Shown: one piece after another, positions 1 through 10,721 of the stretch
Position numbering within the stretch: position 1 is the stretch's first letter
Layout: each line of letters starts with the position of its first letter
Assembly (NCBI RefSeq): GCF_000466965.1
Contig: NZ_BATB01000024.1
Span: 1 to 46,200 of the forward strand
Source of the DNA: Limimaricola cinnabarinus LL-001
Lineage (GTDB): Bacteria; Pseudomonadota; Alphaproteobacteria; Rhodobacterales; Rhodobacteraceae
Direction of reading: 5' to 3'
Length of the DNA stretch: 46,200 bases
Notes under the pieces: generated by a model
Databases searched by the model: none
What the model was told of the DNA's origin: nothing
Seen by the model: only the letters and a program-made list of their open reading frames with translations
Made by a program: the position numbers and the translations under genes

Positions 1-18
1 GGGGACGAGAATCTTCAT
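1..18 (-). CDS. etfB: Start of probable electron transfer flavoprotein beta subunit (partial)
   Basis: Only six codons are inside the window; they read MKILVP from an ATG at 18-16. A good Shine-Dalgarno (AGGAGC) lies just upstream, 14 nt after the stop codon of glutaryl-CoA dehydrogenase. Alphaproteobacterial EtfB proteins typically begin MKVLVPVKRV, and ETF is the electron acceptor of acyl-CoA dehydrogenases, three of which precede this start in the same direction. The identity is inferred from six residues and context, so another protein starting MKILVP is possible. If correct, the operon supplies its own electron acceptor. Confidence 0.5.
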
Positions 19-32
19 AGTTTGCTCCTGTC

Positions 33-1244
33 TCAGAAGAACGCCTGAAGGCCGGTCTGGGCACGGCCCAGGATCAGCGCATGAACGTCATGCGTGCCTT
101 CATAGGTGTTCACGGTTTCCAGGTTGATCATGTGGCGCATCACCGGGAATTCGTCGGAAATGCCGTTGCCGCCATGCATGTCGCGGGCGTGGCGCGCGAT
201 TTCGAGCGCCTTGCCGCAATTGTTGCGCTTCATCAGCGAGACCAGCTCGGGCGAGGCGCGGCCCTCATCCATGAGGCGGCCCAGACGCAGGCTGCCCTGC
301 AGGCCGAGCGCGATCTCGGTCTGCATGTCGGCGAGCTTCTTCTGGAACAACTGGGTCTGCGCCAGCGGCTTGTTGAACTGCTTGCGGTCGAGGCCGTATT
401 GCCGCGCGGCGTGCCAGCAGGCCTCGGCCGCGCCCATCGCGCCCCACGAGATGCCGTAGCGCGCGCGGTTGAGACAGCCGAAGGGACCCTTGAGACCCTG
501 CACGTTCGGCAGGAGCGCGTCCTCGCCGACCTCGACGCCGTCCATGACGATCTCACCGGTGGTCGAGGCGCGCAAGGACAGCTTGCCGCCGATCTTCGGG
601 GCCGAAAGGCCCGTCATGCCCTTTTCGAGCACGAAGCCGCGGATCTTGCCCTCATGCGCCTCGGACTTGGCCCAGACCACGAAGACATCCGCAAACGGCG
701 CGTTCGAGATCCACATCTTCGAGCCCGAGAGCCGGTAGCCGGTCTCGGTCTTCTTGGCGACGGTCTTCATGCCGGCGGGGTCGGAGCCCGCATCCGGCTC
801 GGTCAGGCCGAAACAGCCGATCAGCTCGCCCGAGCACAGGCCGGGAAGATATTTCTTCTTCTGCTCTTCGGAGCCATAGGCGTGGATCGGGTAGATCACG
901 AGGCTCGACTGCACCGACATCATCGAGCGGTAGCCGGAGTCCACACGCTCCACCTCGCGCGCGATCAGGCCATAGGTGACGTAGGACGCGCCGAGCCCGC
1001 CATACTCCTCCTCGACCGTCACGCCCAGGAGGCCCGCCTCGCCCATCTCGCGGAAGATCGACGGATCAGCGGTCTCCTCGCGGTAGGCCTGCGCCACGCG
1101 CGGCGCGAGCTTGTCCTCGGCGAAGGCGCGCGCCGCGTCGCGCAGCATCCGCTCGTCCTCGTCAAGCTGGGTTTCGATCAGGAACGGATCGGACCAGTCG
1201 AACTGGCCCAGCTCGGGGCCGTGTCCTTGGGTGTCCTTGGGCAT
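33..1244 (-). CDS. gcdH: Glutaryl-CoA dehydrogenase
   Basis: 403 residues, full length for the family. FAD-dependent oxidative decarboxylation of glutaryl-CoA to crotonyl-CoA and CO2, with electrons passed to ETF. The family-specific segment [15 protein letters not shown] (about residues 101-115) is present; it carries the arginine and serine that bind the glutaryl carboxylate. The FAD-binding stretch [11 protein letters not shown] (145-155), the [19 protein letters not shown] region (258-276) and the catalytic glutamate in NTYEGTH (E382) are all intact. It starts one base after the stop of the acyl-CoA ligase, so it is the last complete gene of the beta-oxidation operon. This suits a pathway that shortens odd-chain dicarboxylyl-CoA to glutaryl-CoA. 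Confidence 0.95.
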   Translation of the reverse strand: MPKDTQGHGPELGQFDWSDPFLIETQLDEDERMLRDAARAFAEDKLAPRVAQAYREETADPSIFREMGEAGLLGVTVEEEYGGLGASYVTYGLIAREVERVDSGYRSMMSVQSSLVIYPIHAYGSEEQKKKYLPGLCSGELIGCFGLTEPDAGSDPAGMKTVAKKTETGYRLSGSKMWISNAPFADVFVVWAKSEAHEGKIRGFVLEKGMTGLSAPKIGGKLSLRASTTGEIVMDGVEVGEDALLPNVQGLKGPFGCLNRARYGISWGAMGAAEACWHAARQYGLDRKQFNKPLAQTQLFQKKLADMQTEIALGLQGSLRLGRLMDEGRASPELVSLMKRNNCGKALEIARHARDMHGGNGISDEFPVMRHMINLETVNTYEGTHDVHALILGRAQTGLQAFF

Positions 1245-1245
1245 G

Positions 1246-2808
1246 TCAGTTCTCCTCCGCGTCGAGTGCGGCCAGGCGGTCGGCGAATGTGCCCAGCAGC
1301 TTGTGTTTCAGGATCTTGCCGGTCGCCGCAGCGGGCAGCCGGTCCACGATCAAAATCTTCGATGGTCGCTTGTAGCTCGAAAGCCGCTCCGAGACATGGG
1401 CTTTCAATGTCGCGGGATCGGGGGCGGGATCGATGCACTGCACGAAAGCGAGCACCTCTTCGTTGCCGCCCCGCGCCCGGCCGATGACGGCGGCCTGCAC
1501 CACGCATGGGTGGTCGTTCAGCGCCGCCTCGACCTCGGGCGGATAGACGTTGAAGCCCGAGCGGATGATCAACTCCTTGCAACGGCCCACCACGTGCAGG
1601 CGGCCTTCGGCGTCGATCTTCCCGAGGTCGCCGGTCCTGAGCCAGCCATCGGCGTCGATCACTTGCGCCGTGGCCTGCGCGTTGCGGTAGTAGCCCTTCA
1701 TCACATGGGGCCCCCGCGTGTGGATCTCGCCCACGCCCTCGGCATCGCTCGCGGTGGGATCGATGCGGATCTCAAGGCCGGGCAGCGCCGGGCCGACCGA
1801 GATGTCGGGATCGCCGATGGCGTTGCGGGTGCCGCTGACGCCCGCGGTACTCTCGGTCATGCCATAGCCATTCTGCAGCGGCAGGCCATAGAACGCCTCG
1901 GCCTTGCGCTTCCAGGCCGGGTCGAGTGGTGCTGCCCCCGATGAGACATAGCGCAGCTTCGCGCCCTCCAGCCGCTCGAGGCCGAGGGACGCCGTGTGCT
2001 TCATCAGGAGCGCGTGCATCTGCGGCACCGCCGGCAGCACCGTCGCGCCGTCCTTCAAGGCGGCCAGAAGCCTGTCGGGGGCGAAACGGGTCTCGAGCTG
2101 CACGGCCGCGCCGCAGGAGGCCCCCGCCATCAGCATCGAGGCCAGCCCGAACACATGGGTGAGCGGCAGCGCGCCGTAGATCCGGTCTTCGGGCACCATA
2201 GCGCGCATCCGCGCGCTCGACGCCCCGGCGAAGAGCAGGTTGGCATGGGTCAGCATCACGCCCTTGGGGTCGCCCGTGGTGCCGGTGGTGTAGAGGATCA
2301 CCGCGACCTGCCCCGGCCCGGCCTCGACCGGGTCCGACGCGCCGGCGGGGCCGGAGGCCACGGCGATATCGGCGGTCGCGGTGGCAACCTGCGCCGCGCC
2401 CGCCCCTTCGGCATGGGCGCGGGCTTCGGGGGAGACGTGGCAGGTGAAGAGGATCGCGCGCGGCTCGCAATGCGCGACGATGCGCGACAGCTCCGGCCCG
2501 GTCATCCGTGCGTTGACCGGCACCGCGATGGCGTCGAGCGCCGAGGCCGCGAAGATCGCAAGCGCCGTCGCGGCGCAATTCTCGGCCACGATCAGCACCC
2601 GGTCCCCGCCCACGACACCGCGATCGCGCAGCAGGCCGGCCATCTCCTCGATGGCGGCGAGATATTCCGCAAAGCTCAGCACCCGCCCGTCGCCATCGAT
2701 CAGGCCGGGCGCCTGGCCGCGCTGCGCCGCCTGCCGCGCGATCAGCTCGTGAATGCGCCGCGTCGTCTCACCGCCGCCTTGCGTGTCGATTCCCTGCACG
2801 CTCGTCAT
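1246..2808 (-). CDS. Class I acyl-CoA synthetase (AMP-forming)
   Basis: 520 residues from ATG 2808, which overlaps the stop of the upstream nitronate-monooxygenase-like gene as ATGA. The frame stays open further upstream (to 3150), but that part is antisense-like arginine-rich sequence read out of frame through the neighbour, so the coupled ATG is preferred. ATP-binding P-loop [10 protein letters not shown] is at residues 174-183. It is followed by YGMTES, the TGD...GR...K hinge ([20 protein letters not shown]) and the C-terminal catalytic lysine in ATGKILKHK. It activates a carboxylic acid to its CoA thioester for the beta-oxidation genes around it. Exact substrate cannot be read from the sequence; a dicarboxylate or medium-chain acid fits the context (PimA-like role). 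Confidence 0.88.
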   Translation of the reverse strand: MTSVQGIDTQGGGETTRRIHELIARQAAQRGQAPGLIDGDGRVLSFAEYLAAIEEMAGLLRDRGVVGGDRVLIVAENCAATALAIFAASALDAIAVPVNARMTGPELSRIVAHCEPRAILFTCHVSPEARAHAEGAGAAQVATATADIAVASGPAGASDPVEAGPGQVAVILYTTGTTGDPKGVMLTHANLLFAGASSARMRAMVPEDRIYGALPLTHVFGLASMLMAGASCGAAVQLETRFAPDRLLAALKDGATVLPAVPQMHALLMKHTASLGLERLEGAKLRYVSSGAAPLDPAWKRKAEAFYGLPLQNGYGMTESTAGVSGTRNAIGDPDISVGPALPGLEIRIDPTASDAEGVGEIHTRGPHVMKGYYRNAQATAQVIDADGWLRTGDLGKIDAEGRLHVVGRCKELIIRSGFNVYPPEVEAALNDHPCVVQAAVIGRARGGNEEVLAFVQCIDPAPDPATLKAHVSERLSSYKRPSKILIVDRLPAAATGKILKHKLLGTFADRLAALDAEEN

Positions 2809-3820
2809 ACCGCCATCCCCTCCTTGATCCGCGCAGGCGCCGGGCGCAGTCGCGCCAGCGCCGCGAGCGCCTCCTCTTCCAGCCCGCCGACGATCCCGGC
2901 CAGCGGCGCGATATCGCCCGTGAGCCCGAGCGCCTGCCCCGCCGAGAGCATGCCGCGCGACACGTCGCCGGTCTCGTAGCGCGGCGTCCGATCTTGCCCG
3001 AGACATGCGGCAGCAGCGCCTCGATCCCGGTCTCGGGGTTCTCGGCCTCCATCCGCGCCACGGTCTGCGACGTCTCGTTCCTGAGCGTGCGGATCGTGTT
3101 GCGCAGGCTCGACATGCTGAGCATCGTGTCGGTTTCCTTAGCCCCCGCAAGCGCGCACTTGTAGTCGGGATGCGCCGTCACCTCCTCGGCCACGAGGAAC
3201 CGCGTGCCGACCACGACGCCCGACGCGCCGCCCGCCAGCGCCGCGACGATCTGCCCGCCATGGCCGACGCCGCCGCCGATCAGGAACGGGATCTTCAACC
3301 GGCGTTCGGCCAGCGCGAGATTGACGAAGGAGCCGATCAGGTCGAGGCCCGGATGGCCGCCGCATTCCGCGCCGACGATCGACACCATGTCGACGCCGAC
3401 CGACTGCGCCTTTTCGGCGAAGCGCACGCTTGGCACCTTGTGCAGCACGGTAATGCCCGCGTCCTTGAGCAGCGGCAGCCACGGCTCGGGGTTGCGCCCC
3501 GAGGTCTCGACGAAGCGCACGCCTTCCTCGGCGATGAGCCGGAAGATCTCCTCGGTGCGCTCGCCCGGCACCAGCTTGGGCAGCATCGACACGTTGACGC
3601 CGAACGCGCCGCCCTCGGACGACTCACGCGTTTTGCGGATCTCGGCGCGCAGGGCGTCGGGTTCGGGAAAGCTCGCCGCCGTGAGAAAACCGATGATCCC
3701 GGCGCGGGCGCAGGCCGAGACATAGGCCGCGTCCGAAAGCCACATCAACCCGCCCGCGACGATGGGCAGACGTGTGCCATAGGCGCGGGTAACGGCGGTA
3801 TCGAAGGCCGGATCGGTCAT
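2805..3820 (-). CDS. Nitronate monooxygenase / 2-nitropropane dioxygenase-like flavoprotein (one-base frameshift)
   Basis: TIM-barrel FMN protein. The N-terminal part reads cleanly to LLPHVSGKIGR. One base is missing near 2981-2990, after which the third frame continues as YETGDVSRGMLSAGQALGL and ends at TGA 2807-2805, giving about 338 residues, normal for the family. FMN/catalytic motif AECGGHPG is at residues 151-158 with the catalytic histidine at H156; phosphate-binding GGGVGHGG and VVVGTRF follow. Start ATG 3820 overlaps the crotonase stop by 4 nt. Family members oxidise alkyl nitronates, but many copies inside acyl-CoA operons have no proven role. A FabK-like enoyl reductase or a repair function is an alternative. 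The break is more likely a sequencing deletion than a real mutation. Confidence 0.82.
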
Positions 3821-4611
3821 GAAACGCTTCTCAGCTTCGCGAAATCAGGCGCGCGCTTTTCGAGAAAGGCATTGATCCCTTCGGCCGCCTCGGGAGAGCC
3901 CTGCGCACGCGCCATCGCGTCGCGCTCGGCGTCGAGTTGGGCCATGAGATCGCCCGTCGCGGCGCTGGCGATCAGCGCCTTGATGTCCCCTTGGGTCGCC
4001 GACGGTCCCTGAGCCAGCCGGTCGGCCAGCGCCATCGCGGCGTCGAAAGCGCCCCCCTCGGTGGCCAATTCCGACAGAGCGCCCAACGCGTGCAGCCGGT
4101 CCGCCGGGACCGGCTCGCCCAAGAGCAGCATCCGCGACGCCATGGCGCGCGGCAGCAGGACGGACAGGAAATGCGTGAGGCCCGCATCGGGCACCAGCCC
4201 CGCCTTGACGTAGGCGGCGGTGAAGCGGGCGGTGTCGGAGGCGACCGCGAAGTCGCAGGCCAGCGCCAGCGACAGGCCCGCCCCGGCGGCCCCGCCCTCG
4301 ACGGCGGCGATCATCGGCTTGGGACAGCCGGTGATGGCGCGCACGAGGTCGTGCAGCCTGTCGACGTTGCCGCGCCGCTCGGCCTCGGTCTGGGCCGCGC
4401 GGGTGGCCAGAACCGACAGGTCGCCGCCGGCGCAGAAGAACCCGCCCTCGGAGGCGAGGATCACCGCGACGATGCGCGGGGTGGCGGCGGCCGTCGCGAT
4501 CACCTCGTGCAGCGCCGCGTAGTAATCGGGGGTCAGCGCGCCGCGCCGGGCGGCGTTGAGGTTCCACACCACCAGCCGGTCGCCGAGATCGTCGATCCGC
4601 GCCATGCTCAT
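3817..4611 (-). CDS. Enoyl-CoA hydratase/isomerase family protein (PaaG-like)
   Basis: 264 residues, crotonase fold. Oxyanion-hole segments GGFFCAGGDLS (56-66) and GGAAGAGLSLALACD (106-120) are present. At the position of the second catalytic glutamate of true hydratases the protein reads LVPDAG (139-144), i.e. Asp, as in PaaG/FadB-type isomerases and oxepin-CoA-forming enzymes. This suggests double-bond isomerisation rather than plain hydration. It is coupled on both sides by ATGA overlaps (thioesterase upstream, nitronate-monooxygenase-like gene downstream). Together with the complete hydratase domain of the fadJ-type protein in the same operon, an auxiliary isomerase role for unsaturated intermediates is reasonable, but inferred. 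Confidence 0.85.
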   Translation of the reverse strand: MSMARIDDLGDRLVVWNLNAARRGALTPDYYAALHEVIATAAATPRIVAVILASEGGFFCAGGDLSVLATRAAQTEAERRGNVDRLHDLVRAITGCPKPMIAAVEGGAAGAGLSLALACDFAVASDTARFTAAYVKAGLVPDAGLTHFLSVLLPRAMASRMLLLGEPVPADRLHALGALSELATEGGAFDAAMALADRLAQGPSATQGDIKALIASAATGDLMAQLDAERDAMARAQGSPEAAEGINAFLEKRAPDFAKLRSVS

Positions 4612-5036
4612 GCCGTCTCCTCCCGTGGGGCCTGCGGCACCGGTTTGAACACGCCGGTCGCCGTGGCGATGAGCCGATCCTCGGGACCGCGCAGCTCGCC
4701 TTCGATGAAGACGAGCTTGCGCCCGCCGCCGGTGATCCGCCCCACCGCCACCAGCGTCTCACCCTCGCATGCGGGGGCGAGGTATTGGGTGTTGAGCGAG
4801 ATCGTCAGGAACGGGTAGCGCCCCTGCGGGTCGCGGGTCAGGCTGCCGGTGGCCCCCATCGCGTTGTCGAGGATCGTCGCGACGATACCGCCATGCAACA
4901 TGCCGTGCCGGTTGGTGTGCTCAGGCCCCACCGTCAGGTGGCAGCGCGCGCGCCCGTCGCTCCGCCCCACGTCGAGCATGTAGCCCAAGAGCCGCTGCGC
5001 CCCGGTCTCGCCCCTGATGATCCCCTCCCCGGTCAT
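4608..5036 (-). CDS. PaaI-family hotdog thioesterase
   Basis: 142 residues from ATG 5036, one base after the stop of the acyl-CoA dehydrogenase; an upstream ATG at 5090 would overlap that gene by about 50 nt and adds low-complexity residues, so it was not used. Hotdog-fold hallmarks of the PaaI/YdiI group are visible: NRHGMLHGGIVATILDNAMG, with the HGG turn and the catalytic Asp in the following helix, then NTQYLAPACEGETLVAVGRI. It likely hydrolyses dead-end acyl-CoA esters to recover CoA when the pathway stalls. It overlaps the next gene by ATGA. Substrate unknown. Confidence 0.85.
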   Translation of the reverse strand: MTGEGIIRGETGAQRLLGYMLDVGRSDGRARCHLTVGPEHTNRHGMLHGGIVATILDNAMGATGSLTRDPQGRYPFLTISLNTQYLAPACEGETLVAVGRITGGGRKLVFIEGELRGPEDRLIATATGVFKPVPQAPREETA

Positions 5037-5037
5037 C

Positions 5038-6164
5038 TCAGGCGGCCCGGAGCCGGACGAAGCGCCCCAGATGGAAGGTGCTGTCGCCAAAGCGGTGGTC
5101 GAGCATCGACAGTCGCCGCGCGAAGCGGCCCAGCTCGTATTCCTCGGTCATGCCGATGCCGCCATGCATCTGGATCGCTTCCTCGGCCACGAGGCGGGCG
5201 ACCTTGCCGACGAGGTGCTTGGTCGCCGAGACGTGGATCTCGCGCGTTTCGCGGTCTGCCTCCAGATGGCCGCAGAGGTTGATCACCGCCGAGCGCGCCT
5301 GCTCGATCTCGATCAGCATCTCGGCGGCGCGGTGCTGCAGCGCCTGAAACTTGCCGATCGGCTGGCCGAACTGCTTGCGTGTCTTGAGATAGTCGCCGGT
5401 CAGGCGGCGCGCGGTCTCCATCGCGCCCAGACCGTCGGCGCAAAGCGCCGCCGTGGCGCGAGCATGCGCGGTCTCCAGCGCCCCGATGGCCTGCCCCTCG
5501 GCGCCCAAGAGCGCGGTCTCGGGCAGCGTGACGCCTTCGAGCACCAGCTCGGCGGCGTGGCCGCCCTGGGCCAGCGGGTAGTCGCGGATCTCAACGCCGG
5601 CCGTGCCCTTGGGCAGCACGAAGAGGCTGATCCCATCGCGGTCGCGCGCGCCGCCCGAGCTGCGGGCCGAGATCACGACATGATCCGCCTGCGCGCCGTT
5701 CACCACGACCGCCTTGCGCCCCGTGAGGTCCAGCCGTCGCCGCCGCGTTCGGCGCGGGTCTCGACCCGCTCGATGTCATAGCGGCTGCCGGGCTCGCCAT
5801 GCGCGAGGGCAAGCTGGACCGAGCCTTCGACCGCCTGCTCGACGAGGGCGGCCTGTGTCTCGTCGCCCAGTGCGGCGATCAGCCCGCCCGCCAGAAGCAC
5901 CTCGAGCATCGGCTCGGACGTGCCGGCGCGGCCCAGCTCCTCGAACACGGTCATCAGGTCGAAGCCCGCGCCGCCGAAGCCGCCCTGCTCTTCGGTGAAC
6001 AAAGCGCCCGCGACGCCCATCTCGGACAGCCCGGACCAGATCTCGGGCGAGAAGCCCTCGCCCTCCTCGGCGGCCTTGAGAGCGGCCGGTGTGACGGCAT
6101 CGCCGAGATAACGGCGCAGCCCGTCCTGCAGCATCTGCCGCTCTTCGGTCAGTTGGAAGTTCAT
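5038..6164 (-). CDS. Acyl-CoA dehydrogenase, small-subunit type (PimD-like; one-base frameshift)
   Basis: Begins MNFQLTEERQMLQDGLRRYLG at ATG 6164, 10 nt after the preceding dehydrogenase. The first frame runs to ...GDGWT near 5730; one C appears to be missing in a CCC run around 5725-5729, after which the next frame continues KAVVVNGAQADHVVISARSSG to the stop at 5038. Restored length is about 375 residues. The C-terminal dehydrogenase helical domain is complete, with KQFGQPIGKFQALQHR and IQMHGGIGMTEEYELGR. It forms a pair with the 398-residue dehydrogenase directly upstream. Such side-by-side pairs often form heterotetramers, as known for pimeloyl-CoA dehydrogenase PimC/PimD and the FadE pairs of actinobacteria. 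Function as one half of an alpha,beta-dehydrogenase is inferred. Confidence 0.86.
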
Positions 6165-6174
6165 GGCCCGCTCC

Positions 6175-7371
6175 TCAGAGTTCCAGGATCGCCTTGGCGA
6201 TGATCGTCTTCTGCACCTCGTTCGATCCGCCATAGATCGAGAGCTTGCGGTTGTTCAGGTATTGCGGCGTAGCGGCCATCGCATAGGCCGGACCCACCGG
6301 CCCCGCATTGGTGCCCGCCTCGAGCGCCTCTGAGACGAAGGGCATGGCATAGGGACCGACGGCGGCCTTGGTCAGCGCGTTGATCTCTTGCCGGATCACC
6401 GTGCCCTTGACCTTGAGCATCGAGCTTTCGGCACCGGGTGCCTGCCCCGCAACGGCGGCCGAGACCACCCGCAGGTTGGTCGTGGCCATCGCCATCAGCG
6501 CGATCTCGACCTCGGCGATCCTGGCGGCAAAGAGCGGGTCCTCGATCAACGGGCGGCCCTCGCTCTGTTCCAACTTCACGATCCGCTTGAGATTGGCGAG
6601 ACCGGCATTGGCAAAGCCGACGCCGGCGATGTTGGTGCGCTCATGTGTCAGCAGGTACTTGGCATAGGTCCAGCCCTTGTTCTCCTCGCCCACGAGGTTC
6701 GTGACAGGCACACGAACGTTGTCGAAAAAGACCTCGTTCACCTCGGGCTCGCCGTCGATCAGGACGATCGGGCGCACGGTGATGCCCGGATCGTCCATGT
6801 CGATCAGCAGGAAGGAAATCCCTTCCTGCGGCTTGCCCTCCTTGGAGGTGCGCACGAGACAGAAGATCATGTTGGCGTACTGGCCCAGCGTGGTCCAGGT
6901 CTTCTGCCCGTTCACCACGTAATGGTCGCCGTCGCGCTCGGCCGTGGTCTTGACCGAAGCGAGGTCCGATCCGGCCCCCGGCTCGGAATAGCCCTGACAC
7001 CACCAGTCGTCGCCGTTGAGGATGCGCGGCAGCCAGTAGTCCTGCTGCTCCTTGGAGCCGAACTTCTGCAGCACCGGCCCGAGCATGGCGAGGCCGAAGG
7101 GCACGATGCGCGGGGCGGCGGCGGAGGTGGTCTCCTCCTCGAAGATGTGCCGCTCGACCGCGTTCCAGCCCGCGCCGCCATGCTCTTCGGGCCAGTTGCC
7201 GGCGAGCCAGCCCTTTTCGTTAAGGATGGCGTGCCATTCTTCGTAATCGGCCTTTTCGAGCCGCTGGCCGAGACGCACTTTGTCAGACAAGCGCTGTGGC
7301 AGCTTCTCTGCGAGAAAGCCGCGCACTTCGGCGCGAAAGGCCTTCTGCTCGTCGGTGAAGTTCAGGTCCAT
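6175..7371 (-). CDS. Acyl-CoA dehydrogenase, large-subunit type (PimC-like)
   Basis: 398 residues, intact. Starts MDLNFTDEQKAFRAEVRGFL, 12 nt after the thiolase stop. FAD site region WWCQGYSEPGAGSDLAS, NGQKTWTTLGQYANMIFCLVRT, and C-terminal SIYGGSNEVQKTIIAKAIL are as in the PimC/FadE28 class. It introduces the 2,3 double bond into an acyl-CoA, passing electrons to ETF. Its partner is the shorter dehydrogenase directly downstream. Similar pairs in Rhodopseudomonas pim operons act on pimeloyl-CoA. The closest role here is a dicarboxylyl-CoA dehydrogenase, but other bulky acyl-CoAs (cyclic or branched) cannot be excluded. Confidence 0.9.
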   Translation of the reverse strand: MDLNFTDEQKAFRAEVRGFLAEKLPQRLSDKVRLGQRLEKADYEEWHAILNEKGWLAGNWPEEHGGAGWNAVERHIFEEETTSAAAPRIVPFGLAMLGPVLQKFGSKEQQDYWLPRILNGDDWWCQGYSEPGAGSDLASVKTTAERDGDHYVVNGQKTWTTLGQYANMIFCLVRTSKEGKPQEGISFLLIDMDDPGITVRPIVLIDGEPEVNEVFFDNVRVPVTNLVGEENKGWTYAKYLLTHERTNIAGVGFANAGLANLKRIVKLEQSEGRPLIEDPLFAARIAEVEIALMAMATTNLRVVSAAVAGQAPGAESSMLKVKGTVIRQEINALTKAAVGPYAMPFVSEALEAGTNAGPVGPAYAMAATPQYLNNRKLSIYGGSNEVQKTIIAKAILEL

Positions 7372-7383
7372 CTCCGGGCCTCC

Positions 7384-8558
7384 TCAGTAGATTTCGAACA
7401 GGCCGGCAGCACCCTGCCCGCCGCCGATGCACATGGTCACGACGCCAAGCTTGGCACCCCGCCTACGGCCCTCGATCAACAGGTGCCCGGTCATCCGCGC
7501 GCCGGTCATGCCGAAGGGGTGACCGATCGAGATCGACCCGCCCGAGACGTTGAGCTTGTCGTTGTCGATGCCGAGCTTGTCGCGGCAGTAGAGCGCCTGG
7601 GAGGCGAAGGCTTCGTTCAGCTCCCACAGGTCGATGTCGTCGACGGAGAGACCCTGACGCTCCAGCAGGGGCGGCACGGCAAAGACCGGGCCGATGCCCA
7701 TCTCGTCGGGCTCGCAGCCCGCGACGGCAAAGCCGCGGAAGGCGCCGAGGATGTCGAGGCCGAGGCGCTCGGCCTCCTTGCGGTCCATCATCACGAGGGC
7801 GGCGGCGCCGTCGGAGAGCTGGCTCGCGTTGCCGGCGGTGATGAAGTTGCCCTCGCCGCGCACCGGGCTGAGCTTGCGCAGCCCCTCGATCTCGGTCGAG
7901 GGGCGGTTGCACTCGTCCATCGAGATCGTCTCGGTGACGTGGGAGACCTCGCCGGTCTCCTTGTCCTTGACGGCCTTGGTCACTTCCATCGGCGCGATCT
8001 CGGCGTCATACGCCCGGCCTGCTGCGCCTCGGCGGTGCGCTGCTGGCTCGACAGCGCCAGCTCGTCCTGCGCCTCGCGGGAGATGCCGTAGCGCTTGGCC
8101 ACCGTGTCGGCGGTCTCGATCATTGCCTGATAGAGCTCGGGCTTGTGCGCCTCGATCCATTCGTTGCGCGAGTGGCGCGCAGGCGGCTGGACCATCGAGA
8201 TGCTTTCGACGCCGCCGACGAGAATGGCCTTGGCGCCCTCCTGGGCAATCATGTGGCCGCCCATGGCGATCGCCTGCAGCCCCGACGCGCAGAAGCGGTT
8301 CACCGTGGTCGCGGCGATCGAAACCGGCAGCCCGGCGCGGATCACCGCCTGCCGGGCAATGTTGCCGCCTGTCACGTATTCCGGATAGCCGCAGCCGAAG
8401 ATCGCGTCCTCGATCAGCGCAGGGTCGATGCCCGCGCGCTCGACCGCGTGGCGGGCGGCGTGGCCGGCCATGTCGGCCCCGTGGGTGATGTTGAACGCGC
8501 CCCGTGCGGCCTTGCCGATGGGGGTGCGGGCGGTGGATACGATGACGGCGTCGGTCAT
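7384..8558 (-). CDS. Acetyl-CoA acyltransferase (thiolase; one-base frameshift)
   Basis: Begins [20 protein letters not shown] at ATG 8558. The nucleophile motif [16 protein letters not shown] gives the active-site cysteine at C90. After AEAQQAGR one base is missing near 8010-8012 and the next frame continues [14 protein letters not shown]. With one base restored the protein is 391 residues, the usual length. C-terminal active-site blocks [11 protein letters not shown] (catalytic His) and [13 protein letters not shown] (second Cys) are intact. It cleaves 3-oxoacyl-CoA with CoA to acetyl-CoA plus shortened acyl-CoA and follows the fadJ-type gene by 14 nt. Probably a sequencing deletion, not a pseudogene. 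Confidence 0.92.
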
Positions 8559-8572
8559 GTCGTCTCTCCCTC

Positions 8573-10659
8573 TCAGCCGTTCAGGCTGGCGAATGTGGAA
8601 TTGTCGGGGGCAAGGCGGTCGAGCAGCGGCGCGACCTTCCAGAAGTGATCGTCCTCGGCGGCGTATTGCTTGATCCGGTTGCGGATCGTGGCGAGGCCTT
8701 CCGTATCGGCGTAGTGCATCGGGCCGCCGCGATGGCGCGGGAAGCCGTAGCCGTAGAGCAACGTCACATCGACATCGAGCGGGCGTTGCGCGATGCCCTC
8801 CTCGACCACGCGGGCGCTCTCGTTGACCATGGCGGCCATGTAGCGCGCGACGATCTCCTCGTCAGTGAAGTCGCGCGGGCCGACGCCCTGCTTCTCGCGC
8901 TCGGCGGCGATGATCTCCTCGACCTCCGGGTCGGGGCGGCCGCGCGGGCTTTCCTCGTCATAGATATAATAGCCGCGTCCGGTCTTCTGGCCCAGACGCC
9001 CCATTTCATAAAGCGTGTCGGCCCAGCCGGGATAACGGTCCTTCTCATGCCGCTGCGGGGCTTTGCGCTGCCGCGTCATGTAGCCGATGTCGAGGCCGGC
9101 GAGATCGCCCACCTGATAGGGTCCCATCGGAAAGCCGAAGTCGCGCAGCGCCTTGTCGATCTGGTAGGGGCTGGCGCCGTCGAGGATCATGTGATCGGCG
9201 GCGGCCCGGTAGTGCGACAGGATGCGGTTGCCGATGAAGCCGTCGCATACGCCGGCGCGAACCGAGACCTTGCCCAGCTTCTTGCCGAGCGCGAAGGCGG
9301 TGGCGGTGACTTCGGGCGCGGTCTTGTCGGCGACGACGACCTCCAGCAGCTTCATCACATGGGCGGGCGAGAAGAAGTGCAGCCCGATCACGTCCTCGGG
9401 GCGGCTCGTCGCCTGCGCGATCTCGTCGATGTCGAGATAGGAGGTGTTGGTGGCGAGAACCGCGCCCGGCTTGGCGATCCGGTCAAGCTCGCGGAACACG
9501 TCCTTCTTGACGTCCATGCTCTCGAACACGGCCTCGATGATCACGTCGGCCTGCCCCAACGCGTCGTAGCCGGTGACGCAAGCGAGCGCATCCGACAGGA
9601 TCGCGTCGCGCTTGGCCTCTTTCAGCTTTCCGCGCTTTACGGCCGCCGCGAGGTTCTTCTCGATGGTGGCGCGGGCGCGGGCGGCGGCCTCGTCGTCGCG
9701 CTCGACCAGCGTCACGCTCAGGCCGCGTAGCAAGGCCGCAGTGGCGATGCCCGCTCCCATGGTGCCGCCGCCGATCACGCCGATGGCCGAGACGTCTCGG
9801 GGGGCGACGCCCTCGATCTCGGGCAGCTTGGCCACCTTGCGTTCGATGAAGAAGGCGTGGATCAGCCCCGCACGCTGCGGCGTCTCCATCATCTTCATGA
9901 ACTGGCGGCGCTCCTCGGCGAGGCCCTCGTCGAAGCCCATCGTCGTGGCGGCCTCGATCGCGTCGAGCGCGGCCAGCGGTGCCACCTCGCCGCGCAGCTT
10001 CTTTCTGAGCGCGGCGCGGCACGCGTCGAACATCTCCGCGTCATGTGCCGGGGCCGCGATCTCGCGCACAGGCGCGGGCCCGCGCCCTGTTGCAGCAGCT
10101 CCTCCGCATAGGCCAGACCGGAATCGAGCGCCTCGCCCTCGCCCAAGCGGTCCACGAGGCCCATCTCGACGGCCTTGGTCGCCGGAACCGGCGTGCCGGT
10201 GGTCGCCATCTCAATCGCGGCTTCGGCCCCAACGAGGCGCGGCGTACGCTGCGTGCCGCCGGCACCGGGGATCACGCCGAGCTTGGTCTCGGGCAAGCCC
10301 AGCTGCGCGCCCGGAACGGCGATGCAGTAATGCGCGCCAAGCGCGACCTCCAGACCGCCGCCCAAGGCCGCGCCGTGGATTGCGGCGACGACCGGCTTGG
10401 TGCAGGCCTCGATGCGGTTCACCACGTCGGGCAACGAGGGCTCCATCGGCGGCTTGCCGAACTCGGAGATGTCGGCGCCACCAATGAACAGCCGCCCCGC
10501 GCCGTGGATCACCGCGATCTCAGCGGCATCGGCCTCGAACCGCTCGATCGCTTCCACCAGCCCGGCCCGCACGTCGCGGCCCAGCGCGTTCACCGGCGCA
10601 TGATCCACCGTGATGACCGCGATCCGGCCCCGGCTTTCGAAATGCACTGTTCCTGCCAT
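8573..10659 (-). CDS. fadJ: FadJ/FadB-type enoyl-CoA hydratase / 3-hydroxyacyl-CoA dehydrogenase (one-base frameshift)
   Basis: Start ATG 10659 ([20 protein letters not shown]) has a strong Shine-Dalgarno (GGGAGGA). The hydratase domain is residues 1-190, with both catalytic glutamates in GGGLEVAL (E104) and [14 protein letters not shown] (E124). Near 10071 a C is missing in a CCC run, and the next frame resumes [24 protein letters not shown]. The NAD domain follows with [17 protein letters not shown], then the two C-terminal dehydrogenase domains ([35 protein letters not shown]). Restored length is about 695 residues, normal. It performs two consecutive beta-oxidation steps. A 92-nt gap separates it from the IclR gene and carries the shared operator-like box, so it probably heads the catabolic transcript. 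PimF is the counterpart in pim operons. Confidence 0.93.
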
Positions 10660-10721
10660 GTGGTCCTCCCTCTCCGGCACCAATCTAACAATCGGCCCAA
10701 TCTATTTCAACATGCAAATCC

